DNA of 64,000 bases, from assembly GCA_943371965.1 (NCBI GenBank), contig CALRWV020000001.1:1-64000 (forward strand). The letters run 5' to 3'. The number at the start of each line of letters is the position of its first letter. Position 1 is the stretch's first letter. Below the pieces are notes generated by a model. The model did not search any database. It saw nothing but the letters and a program-made list of their open reading frames with translations, and was not told where the DNA came from. A program made the position numbers and the translations under genes. Positions 16,647-24,880 of this stretch are shown here, piece after piece. The stretch comes from CALRWV02 sp943371965. Lineage in GTDB: Bacteria > Bacteroidota > JABWAT01.

Positions 16647-17987
16647 TCAATAGGTTTTTTTCAAAGTTGTGCGGATGATCTCAAATCCCTCATCAATTAC
16701 TTTGTTGGTGATATTCAAAGCTGGTCTGAAACGGATTGAGCGGTCACCGCAACCCAAAACCATCAAACCATTTTCATAGGTTTCATCAAGAAAATTATTC
16801 CGTTCCTTTGAACTGTTCATGTCAAAAGCACACATCAAACCCCGTCCGCGCGGATTGGTGATAATTCCGTCAAAATCTTCTGTCAGTTTCTGGATTTGTG
16901 ACAACAGATAATTACCGGTTTTTGCAGCATGTTCAACCAGATTTTCAGCTTCAATTATTTCAAGAAATTTTGCTGCTCTAACCATATCAGTCAGATTTCC
17001 GCCCCAAGTTGAATTGATGCGTGATGATTTGTGGAAAACATTATCTTCAACTTCATCTACACGTTTGCTGCACAGAATACCGCATATTTGAGCTTTTTTT
17101 CCAAATGCAATGACATCAGGATTTACAAAATGCTGATGAGCCCAGAATTTTCCAGTGAGTCCGTAACCGGATTGAACTTCATCAAAAATCAGCATGATGT
17201 CATTGTCATCCGCAATCTGACGCAGTTTTTTTAGGAATGAAATGGTGAAGTGATTGTCACCGCCTTCAGCCTGAATCGGTTCAAGAATGATGGCAGCAAT
17301 ATCATCACGGTTTTCTGAAATTGCCTGATGAATCTGATTGATTGCCAGTTCTTCAGATTTTGCAGTTTTCACAATGCTGTCATCAGTCAGAGGGAAATGC
17401 ATTTTTGGGTTATTGATTCTTGGCCATTTGAATTTGGGAAAGTAATCTGTCTTGTCAGGAACAGTATTGGTTAAGCTCATGGTGTAACCTGAACGGCCGT
17501 GAAAAGCCTGTTTGAAATGGATAACCTGATGACCTTTTTCAACGATATGGCCTTTTTCGAAATTCTTGCGAACTTTCCAGTCGAAAGCAACTTTCAGGGC
17601 ATTTTCAACTGCCAAAGCTCCACCATCAATCAGAAACATGTGCGGCAAATAATCAGGAATTCCAACCCGTGAAAAAGTATCAACAAATTCAGCCATTTCT
17701 TCAGTGTAGATATCAGGATTTGCAGGTTTTACAATGGCTGCCTTTAAAAGTTTTCTGTGAAATTCTTCATCATTCGAAACGGAAGGGTGATTGAATCCGA
17801 TCGGATTCGAAGCATAGAAGGTGAAAAAATCAACATACTGCCTGTTGTGCTTTGAATCGTAAATATAAGAGCCGTGACTTTTTTCAACGTCAAAGACCAT
17901 ATCATAACCATCAACCAGAAGGTGTTTTCTTAAAATGCTGTGAACATTGGAGGCTGTTATTTTATTTGTTTCAGTTGTTACGCTCAT
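16647..17987 (-). CDS. lat: L-lysine 6-transaminase
   Basis: A PLP enzyme moving the epsilon-amino group of lysine to 2-oxoglutarate, yielding allysine/piperideine-6-carboxylate. At 446 residues it has the subgroup features DFFTFYASNPIGFNHP near 50 and FLIDGGALAVENALK near 118, and a PLP-lysine region IAFGKKAQICG near 290-300, preceded by FDEVQSGYG. These match Lat rather than acetylornithine or GABA aminotransferases. It could serve lysine catabolism or, as in other bacteria, starvation responses. It is monocistronic with its own terminator. Confidence 0.92.
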   Translation of the reverse strand: MSVTTETNKITASNVHSILRKHLLVDGYDMVFDVEKSHGSYIYDSKHNRQYVDFFTFYASNPIGFNHPSVSNDEEFHRKLLKAAIVKPANPDIYTEEMAEFVDTFSRVGIPDYLPHMFLIDGGALAVENALKVAFDWKVRKNFEKGHIVEKGHQVIHFKQAFHGRSGYTMSLTNTVPDKTDYFPKFKWPRINNPKMHFPLTDDSIVKTAKSEELAINQIHQAISENRDDIAAIILEPIQAEGGDNHFTISFLKKLRQIADDNDIMLIFDEVQSGYGLTGKFWAHQHFVNPDVIAFGKKAQICGILCSKRVDEVEDNVFHKSSRINSTWGGNLTDMVRAAKFLEIIEAENLVEHAAKTGNYLLSQIQKLTEDFDGIITNPRGRGLMCAFDMNSSKERNNFLDETYENGLMVLGCGDRSIRFRPALNITNKVIDEGFEIIRTTLKKTY

Positions 17988-18249
17988 TGAAGTGTTCCTT
18001 ATAAAATTTTGTGTTCCCTTGAGAAATGGGCGCAGTTTTTTTGAGATGAATTTTTGTTAATGTTGGGCAATATTAACGGTGAATGAAGTGAAAATCAAAC
18101 ACAGTGAAAATTCAAAAACCTTCAAAAAACCGCTTCCACTGGGCAAAAACTAGGTTTAAACATTTTAAACCATGATTCTTAAACTTTATTTAAAATCATA
18201 AAATTTACATTAAGTTTGTATTAACCGCCAATAATCCGAACTTTGTGTT

Positions 18250-19134
18250 ATGATTGATGTAAAAAAAATCCAAAGGATATTTGTTTCGGGTAAATTTGAT
18301 CCTGTAAAACAAACTTTGATACCCAGATTTGATCTTGATTCTAAAATGGCGCTTCATTTTCTGAGACTTGCCGGAATTGCAACCCAAAACATCAACTGGA
18401 TTACACCTTCCAAAAATCTGGCTGAAATTGACAGGGAATTCAAACTCAGAAACGATATTCTGATTGATGTTGGTCAGATCAACGGTCCACTTGAATTTGG
18501 TGATAACTGTGTTGTGTTTGATCATCACTCTTCAACTTCAACTCCTGAAGATTTCTGTTCAACCGAGCAGGTTGCAGCATATTTCAATTTGAATGAAAGT
18601 CCGGCAGTACAAAAATTGGGAAAACTGGTTCACCGGTTGGATTGTACACCCAATGAAAATCTGATTCCGTTTTCTGAAGGATGGAAATATCCGGTTCTGC
18701 TGATTTCAAAACTGAACGGAAAAGAAATTCATGAACTTGCCGAAAAAATTGATCTGGAAACTCCCAAAAGTGAAACCGAACTGAAGGAAGTCAAGTTGTG
18801 GGCATCTGCAGCACAGAAAAAAAAATCAATTGAATCGATTCAGAAAGAACTTGAAGTCGGTAAAAGGATTGTTTCAGTTGAAGATGAAAAATTCATTATC
18901 ATCAGAAAGTTTCTTCCATCTGCAAGTTTTGGTGCTTTTGAAATGGGATTCAATTTCGGAAGTTTTACACAGCCAACCTGGGCAATTTCCTTTTCTAAAA
19001 ATTCCAGATCAATTGATAAAATCTACAACCGCCTGAACGAAGGTTTCATCATAAGGGAAACCATGATTCTGCACAACAAACCTGCATCCAGATTCAGCTA
19101 TGAAAGTTTTCTGCAGTCGGTTGAAGGCAAATAA
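18250..19134 (+). CDS. DHH-like phosphoesterase-related protein
   Basis: A 294-residue protein. Segments LIPRFDLDSKMALHFLRL, DILIDVG and VVFDHHSS (about 94-101) look like the metal-binding strands of the DHH superfamily (the DHH itself is present), but the family outside that region is not one I recognise. It is cytosolic and heads a tight three-gene run: 3 bases to the pseudouridine synthase gene and then 0 bases to the pirin-like gene. Function unknown. Confidence 0.6.
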   Translation: MIDVKKIQRIFVSGKFDPVKQTLIPRFDLDSKMALHFLRLAGIATQNINWITPSKNLAEIDREFKLRNDILIDVGQINGPLEFGDNCVVFDHHSSTSTPEDFCSTEQVAAYFNLNESPAVQKLGKLVHRLDCTPNENLIPFSEGWKYPVLLISKLNGKEIHELAEKIDLETPKSETELKEVKLWASAAQKKKSIESIQKELEVGKRIVSVEDEKFIIIRKFLPSASFGAFEMGFNFGSFTQPTWAISFSKNSRSIDKIYNRLNEGFIIRETMILHNKPASRFSYESFLQSVEGK

Positions 19135-19137
19135 AAG

Positions 19138-19881
19138 ATGCCGTTTCTGAAAACACCATTTCCTGAAGCAATCAGTTTGGCCCGTTTCATTTCATCATCC
19201 GGTTACTGCTCATATAAATCTGCTGTTGCATTGATACAAGCCGGTAAAGTCGTTTTGAACAACAATATTTCAACAGAATTCTGGACACCTATCCATCCCG
19301 AAAATGATAGTGTTGAAATTGAAAATTCAAGAATTATCCGTTCCGAAGAAAAAAAATATTATGCTTTCAACAAACCAACAGGATTAATAACTTCGCATTC
19401 CGATTCAGAAGGAAAGCCAACCGTTTATGATTTTCTGAAACAGAGAGGATTGACTCATTGGATAACTTCTGCAGGAAGATTGGATGTGGATACTTCGGGC
19501 TTGATGGTTCTAACCAATGATACAGCCTTTATCCGTTTTCTTTCACATCCGGAAACAAAAGTCGAAAAAAAATATGCTGTAAAAATTGAAGGACATATAT
19601 CGGAAGAAAAACTAATTCCGTTGGGTGAAGGAATCAAACTGAAAAATGATGAGATTTGTGCACCTGTTGATTTCCGGATTTTAAAATCAAACGAAACATT
19701 TTCTGATATAGAACTGACCTTAACAGAAGGCAAGAAACGTCAAATCAGACGGATGATGAAAATTCTGAAACTGAATCTGATTTCTCTGAAACGGATTCAG
19801 ATTGGAAGCTTTAAACTGGGAAATTTGCCGGAAGGTGAATTTCTTGAAATAAAAAAAGAAGAAATTATTACGGAAATTTAA
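19138..19881 (+). CDS. RsuA/RluB/E/F-family pseudouridine synthase
   Basis: Converts specific uridines in rRNA (or tRNA) to pseudouridine. At 247 residues it has an N-terminal S4 RNA-binding domain (LARFISSSGYCSYKSAVALIQAGKV, about 14-38) and the catalytic domain with the family motif GRLDVDTSGLMVLTND, whose first Asp is catalytic (about residue 119). KRQIRRMMKIL near the end is the conserved C-terminal motif. The target nucleotide cannot be deduced. It is translated from the middle of a three-gene operon. Confidence 0.93.
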   Translation: MPFLKTPFPEAISLARFISSSGYCSYKSAVALIQAGKVVLNNNISTEFWTPIHPENDSVEIENSRIIRSEEKKYYAFNKPTGLITSHSDSEGKPTVYDFLKQRGLTHWITSAGRLDVDTSGLMVLTNDTAFIRFLSHPETKVEKKYAVKIEGHISEEKLIPLGEGIKLKNDEICAPVDFRILKSNETFSDIELTLTEGKKRQIRRMMKILKLNLISLKRIQIGSFKLGNLPEGEFLEIKKEEIITEI

Positions 19882-20592
19882 ATGCCACTGATTTTGCATC
19901 CCGCTGATGAGCGGATACGGATTAAAACAGATTATTCGGAAATGGTTCAAACTTTCAATCCTGAATCTGTTATGCCTGAACTGAGCTATTTTGGAATTCT
20001 CACTTCACTTGCAGAAGTGACGATGTTTCCGGGTTCAGGAAAAAAGGAAATGGAACGGCTAAAAAACGCAGAAACGGTAACCATCGTTCTTGAAGGGAAA
20101 ACGGAATTTTTTGATTCATCGGGAAATACCGGAATTTTCGGGAATGATGAAGTTCAGGTTGTCAGTTCAGGAAGCGGGATTTATGTTGGAAAACACAATT
20201 ATTCTGAAAACGAATCACTCAGGTTTATTGAATTTCAGATCCTTCCCAATGAGATCAATCTTTTGCCAAGTGTGAATAAAAAAGCATTCAACACTTCTTT
20301 GAGACATAACAAGTTTCAATTGTTGGCTGCTCCGGTTGGTTCGGCAGAAACTGCCCAGATTAATCAGAACGCATTTGTTTTTTCAGGAAAGTTCAGTAAA
20401 GAAAACCCTGTTCAGTATGCTTCACAGGACAGTGAAAACGGAATGTATTTTTTTATGATTTCAGGTGAAGCCACAATTGGCGGCATAACCATTAAAACAG
20501 GTGACGGACTTGGAGTTTCTGAATATGACAAAGTTGAAATATTGCCTCAAACGGAAATCGAAATTCTGGTCATTGAAGTTCCAATGATTTGA
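19882..20592 (+). CDS. Pirin-like bicupin lacking the canonical metal-ligand histidines
   Basis: A 236-residue protein with pirin-like features: an early GILTSLAEVTMFPG strand, TIVLEGKTEFFDSSGN (in active pirins this follows the metal-site HPHR), and RFIEFQILPN. The expected His-rich stretch is replaced by GSGKKEMERLKN, so the usual iron site appears lost. The start codon abuts the stop of the pseudouridine synthase gene (no spacer). The family assignment rests on the motif order; a metal-free structural or binding role is possible. Confidence 0.65.
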   Translation: MPLILHPADERIRIKTDYSEMVQTFNPESVMPELSYFGILTSLAEVTMFPGSGKKEMERLKNAETVTIVLEGKTEFFDSSGNTGIFGNDEVQVVSSGSGIYVGKHNYSENESLRFIEFQILPNEINLLPSVNKKAFNTSLRHNKFQLLAAPVGSAETAQINQNAFVFSGKFSKENPVQYASQDSENGMYFFMISGEATIGGITIKTGDGLGVSEYDKVEILPQTEIEILVIEVPMI

Positions 20593-20643
20593 AAAATAAA
20601 AGATAGCTGCAATGACAAATAATATAAAAGTTACAGGAAAGAA

Positions 20644-22578
20644 ATGAAGCCATTCTATTTAATTATTATGATGCTGATTTTGACAGGAGCAGTTACTGCA
20701 CAGAATCAACCGGTGATAACAGGAAAAAATAAAACTCTGGAAAGACCGGTTCCGTATCCTATCATACCTACCAAACAGTTTGAAAAAGCAATCCAAAAAG
20801 GTACACGGAATCTGTCAGGAAAACCCGGTGAAAATTACTGGACCAATTTTGCAGAATATAAAATGAAAGCAGTTGTTTCACCGGCATCGCAATCATTGAG
20901 CGGTTTTGCTGAAGTTAAATATTTCAACAACTCACCTGATACTTTGTCGCAGGTTGTTTTACAACTCAGACAGAATATGTACAAACCGGAAGCCATCAGA
21001 AATATTGATGTGAAACCAACCAACGGAATGGAAATTATTTCAGTTGAAGTTGAAGGAGTTCCACTTGTTGAACTCAGCAGACGAATTGGAGTTGGATATC
21101 AAATCAGCGGGACTTTGATGTATATTAATATGCCCAAAAAACTGAATTCAAAATCATCAATGAAATTTACTTTTACATGGAAATACAAACTTCCAACCGG
21201 TGAAGACGGCAGACAGGGACACGATGACAATGTGTTTTTTGCCGGTTACTGGTATCCGCAATTTTCTGTTTATGATGACCTGAACGGATGGGATAAAAAT
21301 GAATATCTGGGGAATGCCGAATTTTATATGGGCTATGCAGATTATGATGTTGAAATTACGGCTCCGGAAGGATATCTGATCGGCTCAACAGGAATGCTGG
21401 AAAATCCGAAAGAAGTGCTTTGTGATTCTGTTCTTGTTAGACTGGAAAAAACGGAAAAATCCAATAAGGTTGTTCATATTGTCAGAAAAGAAGAACGTGC
21501 CGCAAAGACATCAACTAGGTCATCAAAGAATGGGGTTTTGACATGGAATTTCAAAGCGGAAAATGTCCGCGATTTTGCGTTTGCATTTTCCAGCGATTTT
21601 ATTTGGGATGCAGTTTCAACCCGAAGTAAAGACAATCCTGTTATGATTCACAGTTTCTACAGACCGTCAGCAAAATTTTGGGAAAAATCCGCAGAGTACG
21701 GAAAATTCTCTGTTGAAACTTTGTCATCTAAAATAATGGAATATCCATGGCCGCAAATGACCTGCGTTGAAGGTGTAATTTATGGTGGAATGGAATTTCC
21801 AATGATCACTCTTATTGGTGGCGTGAGGAGTGATTATTCGCTTTTTGGAGTTGTTTACCATGAAATTGCACACATGTGGTTTCCAATGATTGTGGGTTCC
21901 AATGAAAACAATTATTCATGGATGGACGAAGGTCTTACCAATTTCAACGAAAATGAAGGTGTTGATGTCTGGAAGCCGGACACCCTTGTCTGGAAACCTA
22001 GCCCTTATTCAGGATATTACAGGATTGCTGCAGCAGGGAACGAAATAGAACCGATGCGTTTCGGAGATGAATTTCCGGTTTATGGTGGTTCATTCAACGT
22101 TGCCACTTATGAAAAACCGCAGATTACACTACAGGCACTCAGGGGAATTCTGGGGAATGAACAATTCTACAAAGCATTCCGTGAGTATGCAAAAAGATGG
22201 GCATTCAAACATCCGCAACCATATGACCTGTTCAACACATTCAAAAACATAACAGGCACAGATTTCGACTGGCTTTTCCGTTCCATGCTTTTTGAAACAT
22301 GGACGCTGGATCAATCCATTTCAAAAGTTTCTGCAGAAGGAAATACAACAGTTATTTCAGTTGACGATTTGGGCTTGATGCCTCTTCCGGTTTTGCTGAA
22401 AATTACTCACAGCAACGGGGAAACAGAAAAAGTTATTATTCCGGTTGATGTCTGGCTGGAAGGAAAAAAATCTGCATCGGTAACAGTTGATAAAACAGAT
22501 ATTCAAAAAGTTGAAATTGATGCGGATATGTATTTCCCGGATGTGAACAGAAAAAACAATGTGTGGGAAAAGCGGTGA
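20644..22578 (+). CDS. M1-family zinc aminopeptidase, exported
   Basis: A 644-residue exported peptidase. Residues 1-19 form a cleavable signal peptide ending in VTA. The gluzincin site HEIAH is at 406-410, with the third zinc ligand E429 in MDEGLTNF, giving the classic HExxH-x18-E spacing. GGMEFPMI some 20 residues upstream is the M1 exopeptidase motif in variant form (GxMEN becomes GGMEF). An AGGAAAG ribosome site precedes the ATG. It likely trims peptides in the periplasm or outside the cell. It follows the pirin-like gene by 51 bases. Confidence 0.93.
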   Translation: MKPFYLIIMMLILTGAVTAQNQPVITGKNKTLERPVPYPIIPTKQFEKAIQKGTRNLSGKPGENYWTNFAEYKMKAVVSPASQSLSGFAEVKYFNNSPDTLSQVVLQLRQNMYKPEAIRNIDVKPTNGMEIISVEVEGVPLVELSRRIGVGYQISGTLMYINMPKKLNSKSSMKFTFTWKYKLPTGEDGRQGHDDNVFFAGYWYPQFSVYDDLNGWDKNEYLGNAEFYMGYADYDVEITAPEGYLIGSTGMLENPKEVLCDSVLVRLEKTEKSNKVVHIVRKEERAAKTSTRSSKNGVLTWNFKAENVRDFAFAFSSDFIWDAVSTRSKDNPVMIHSFYRPSAKFWEKSAEYGKFSVETLSSKIMEYPWPQMTCVEGVIYGGMEFPMITLIGGVRSDYSLFGVVYHEIAHMWFPMIVGSNENNYSWMDEGLTNFNENEGVDVWKPDTLVWKPSPYSGYYRIAAAGNEIEPMRFGDEFPVYGGSFNVATYEKPQITLQALRGILGNEQFYKAFREYAKRWAFKHPQPYDLFNTFKNITGTDFDWLFRSMLFETWTLDQSISKVSAEGNTTVISVDDLGLMPLPVLLKITHSNGETEKVIIPVDVWLEGKKSASVTVDKTDIQKVEIDADMYFPDVNRKNNVWEKR

Positions 22579-22655
22579 ATGGCTAGTGGCTAGTGGTGAA
22601 TAGGGAATAGGGAATAGTGAGTAGTAAGTAGAAAATAGGAAGCAGAATGTTGGAA
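22578..22655. repeat. Degenerate 7-base-period tract after the M1 peptidase gene
   Basis: Nine or more words in strict 7-base register: GGCTAGT twice, GGTGAAT, AGGGAAT twice, AGTGAGT, AGTAAGT, AGAAAAT. This is the clearest example of word drift with the period kept. Confidence 0.8.
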
Positions 22656-22673
22656 ATAATAAGCAGAAAAAAT

Positions 22674-22694
22674 CCCTCTCCCGGTGGGAGAGGG
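22674..22694. terminator. Perfect 9-3-9 palindrome between convergent genes
   Basis: CCCTCTCCC - GGT - GGGAGAGGG, between the ends of the M1 peptidase and Gly/His-rich lipoprotein genes. It belongs to a family of GC-rich palindromes found between genes in many bacteria; position suggests a stabiliser or terminator, but no T tract follows. Confidence 0.5.
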
Positions 22695-22711
22695 TAGGGT
22701 GAGAGTTTCAA

Positions 22712-23707
22712 TTATTTCAGATTCATAACTACAGAATCTTCGTTTCTCAATAAGATTTTCAAAGTTCCGGTTGCATGTTCGGTATCAACAGAAGAAACCT
22801 GTCCGACACTGATGGCAATTTTTGAACCGGAAGTTTTTGCCAGAATATCAGCGATGGTTGCAGCTGTTAGGGTGTAAGTTCCGGTATTGCTTTCAACCAA
22901 TTTCAGAAAATCAGGATGTCCTTCTTTCATCCCGGGCTCACCGTTTCCGCCAGGCCCACCATGTTTACCGTGACCGCCTTTTCCACCGGGAGGATTTCCG
23001 GCAGGCATTTCAGGAAGAATGGCAACTTTGATCAGAACACTGTCTGTTGAAAGCCCACCAGCCCAATTGATTGTTAGGTCGGCAGATTTGTCAACTGAAT
23101 CAGCATCTGCATAATTGGTGATATCGATCAAACTTGTTGGAGCTGTTACCTGCAGCTTGATTCCTGCAAAAGCATCAGAACCGGTAATTTCAAATTCATA
23201 CAATCCGCCGGAAACAAATGGGATGGAAACCGGAGCAGTCATAGAAGCTGGAGGAGGTCCGCCATGACCTTTTCCTTTTCCACCCATTGGTCTGTTCATG
23301 AAAGTGTAAACAAAGCCGCCATCAGGAGTAGTCTGTTTCGGAATTTCAAGTTGGGTTCCGTTGTAATTCAGAAAAACGGTTCCGATATCAATTCCGCTTT
23401 TTTTGATTCCCGGAAAAATTTCCTGTTCGCTGCCGAAGGCAACGCCCATCGCGTTTCCAACCAGATCAATGGTTTGTTCTTTCGGATGGAAAACTTTTCT
23501 CCAGTCAAGTGAAAAAACGCCACTCGCGGGATCGAGGGCAACAACTCCGCTGGTTTTCAGCAAGGTCATTTCATCATTTGCAGTTGACAGTTCAGTTGAG
23601 GAAACCGAGCTGTTGTCATCATTGGAACGGTTTACATCGGTGCAACCGATAAAAAAACCAAATGCAGCCAAAAAGGGAACGGTTAGTTTAAGCATCTTAA
23701 TTTTCAT
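22712..23707 (-). CDS. Gly/Pro/His-rich lipoprotein of unknown function
   Basis: A 331-residue lipoprotein: MKIKMLK, a hydrophobic core, lipobox FFIGC (Cys about 22), then a Ser/Asn-rich linker. Two low-complexity segments, near 145-158 (GGKGKGHGGPPPAS) and 240-265 (PPGGKGGHGKHGGPGG), interrupt what otherwise looks like a beta-rich fold. The His-Gly-Lys pattern could bind metal or polyanions; this is a guess. GGAG precedes the ATG by 7 bases. No recognised family. Confidence 0.75.
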   Translation of the reverse strand: MKIKMLKLTVPFLAAFGFFIGCTDVNRSNDDNSSVSSTELSTANDEMTLLKTSGVVALDPASGVFSLDWRKVFHPKEQTIDLVGNAMGVAFGSEQEIFPGIKKSGIDIGTVFLNYNGTQLEIPKQTTPDGGFVYTFMNRPMGGKGKGHGGPPPASMTAPVSIPFVSGGLYEFEITGSDAFAGIKLQVTAPTSLIDITNYADADSVDKSADLTINWAGGLSTDSVLIKVAILPEMPAGNPPGGKGGHGKHGGPGGNGEPGMKEGHPDFLKLVESNTGTYTLTAATIADILAKTSGSKIAISVGQVSSVDTEHATGTLKILLRNEDSVVMNLK

Positions 23708-23818
23708 TTTTTTCTCCTGTTAGTTTGAAGCACAACTTCTGTGCTTTCCTGTTTGAAGCCGGAACGTTTAATAAACTTGCGGGTTTGTTGGGGGATAAAA
23801 AAATGCACTGAGGTAATC

Positions 23819-23872
23819 AGGGAAAAAGGAACAGGGAACAGGGAACAAGGAGCAAGGTACAGGGGATAATAC
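23819..23872. repeat. Degenerate 7-base-period tract, AGGGAAC words
   Basis: CAGGGAA occurs three times with AAAGGAA, CAAGGAG and CAAGGTA between or after, all at 7-base spacing. The same words occur in reverse inside the signal-peptide codons at 51853-51903. Confidence 0.7.
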
Positions 23873-23984
23873 ATTTGTCATCCTCGCGGATGAGAGGTTC
23901 CACTGTGATTCCTCTTATATCCTTCCCGAAGATCTCGGGACAGGCTCTTTGGAAAAGGAGGACTTTAATCCTCATAGCAGAAGA

Positions 23985-24212
23985 TTAAAACCCCATCGGG
24001 GTGAAATGTTTATAGAATGACATCCAACAGATAAATGATAAAATCATCGTCCGGTCAGACATGCTGTAAATGCTTCAATTTTATTCCGGACGAAATGAAA
24101 AACGAATTAATATCAAATTGTCCAACGATTTATGCCAGAAATCAAAATATATAAAATCGTCTTGGTCTCGTCTTCAATTGCTATAAATAGTTCACCCTGC
24201 TGGGTTAAAATA
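23985..24212. mobile_element. MITE-like element bounded by inverted repeats
   Basis: The left end, AACCCCATCGGGGTGAAATG then TTTATAG, is answered inverted at the right end (24179-24212) by AACCCAGCAGGGTGAACT then ATTTATAG on the minus strand. Inside, CGTCCGG and CCGGACG are a second inverted pair. It is about 228 bases long with no coding capacity. The 'GGGTGAAAT..TTATAG' word resembles a dispersed repeat I know from other bacterial genomes. Mobility is inferred from structure only. Confidence 0.5.
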
Positions 24213-24301
24213 CAAATGAAGGATTTGTTTAGAATGGAATCTTAACAGTAAAGAAGGAAAAGCGGGATTTTGTTTTTATCTTTGCGGAATCAAACCCACA
24301 T

Positions 24302-24375
24302 GCACTCGTAGTTCAGATGGATAGAACGTCCGCCTCCGAAGTGGAAGATCGCAGGTTCGACTCCTGCCGAGTGTA
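24302..24375 (+). tRNA. tRNA-Arg, anticodon CCG
   Basis: A full cloverleaf can be drawn by eye: acceptor GCACTCG with CGAGTGT (one G-U), D stem GTTC/GAAC, anticodon stem TCCGC/GTGGA with loop CTCCGAA giving anticodon CCG (codon CGG), T stem GCAGG/CCTGC with loop TTCGACT, discriminator A. CCA is not encoded. The gene reads CGG, a rare codon in this low-GC genome. An antisense open frame over it is an artefact. Confidence 0.97.
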
Positions 24376-24378
24376 CTG

Positions 24379-24417
24379 AAAAGCCCCTTTTTGTTTAATA
24401 AAGGGGCTTTTTTGTTT
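24379..24417 (+). terminator. Terminator after tRNA-Arg
   Basis: AAAAGCCCCTTT, a short loop, AAAGGGGCTTTT and a T tract, four bases after the tRNA. Confidence 0.9.
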
Positions 24418-24457
24418 TTTGCGTACACATTTCGCACACCAAAACAGAAAAAACCTA

Positions 24458-24644
24458 ATGCCGCACACCATCCGTTCAAATATAAAAATCGGTTCAACTG
24501 TTAATATTGTTCTGAAAGAAGATCAGCGAACCAACACGCTCACTGAAGGAGTAGTTGAAAGTATCCTGACCAATTCGCCAAAACATCCACACGGAATAAA
24601 AGTGAGATTGGAAACCGGTGAAGTAGGAAGAGTGAAAGTAATTA

Positions 24645-24652
<8 letters not shown>
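24458..24652 (+). CDS. ywbE: YwbE family protein (DUF2196)
   Basis: A 64-residue protein matching Bacillus YwbE along its length: IKIGSTVNIVLKEDQRT, GVVESILTNSP, HPHGIKVRLE, GEVGRVKVI. A small all-beta, OB/KOW-like fold is likely; the function is unknown, possibly nucleic-acid binding. I start at the ATG at 24458 because homologous sequence begins there; 13 upstream codons lie in the tRNA terminator region. Confidence 0.85.
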
Positions 24653-24785
<133 letters not shown>

Positions 24786-24823
24786 AAATAGAACTGTAAA
24801 TTAATCAAATTTGATGTAAACAA

Positions 24824-24858
24824 AAAAAGCCAGTCCGATTGCTCGGACTGGCTTTTTA
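24824..24858. terminator. Strong bidirectional terminator
   Basis: AAAAAGCCAGTCCGA - TTGC - TCGGACTGGCTTTTT, a 15-bp perfect stem between the CAGGAGA array and the end of the T9SS protein gene; it serves the minus strand and could serve ywbE as well. Confidence 0.92.
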
Positions 24859-24880
24859 TTTTAAGCAGAAATCATTGATT

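Larger units (their letters stand above)
23708..24301. other. 594-base gap with repeats upstream of tRNA-Arg
   Basis: No gene is seen. In order it contains a leader hairpin AAGCAC-AACTTCT-GTGCTT (about 23728-23747), a 7-base-period tract (23819-23872), GC-rich palindromic words near 23884 and 23933, and the inverted-repeat element at 23985-24212. TATCTTTG at 24277-24284, just upstream of the tRNA, matches the -7 box of a Bacteroidota promoter, though no TTG lies 20 bases before it. Confidence 0.65.

Noticed and set aside
24277..24284. TATCTTTG as a full promoter for tRNA-Arg
   Set aside because: The -7 box fits, but no TTG lies at the 20-base spacing seen at the three other sites.
24276..24497. 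Open frame on the minus strand overlapping tRNA-Arg (GRSRTCDLPLRRR-type peptide)
   Set aside because: Antisense to a perfect tRNA gene; this peptide type is a well-known false gene call over tRNAs.
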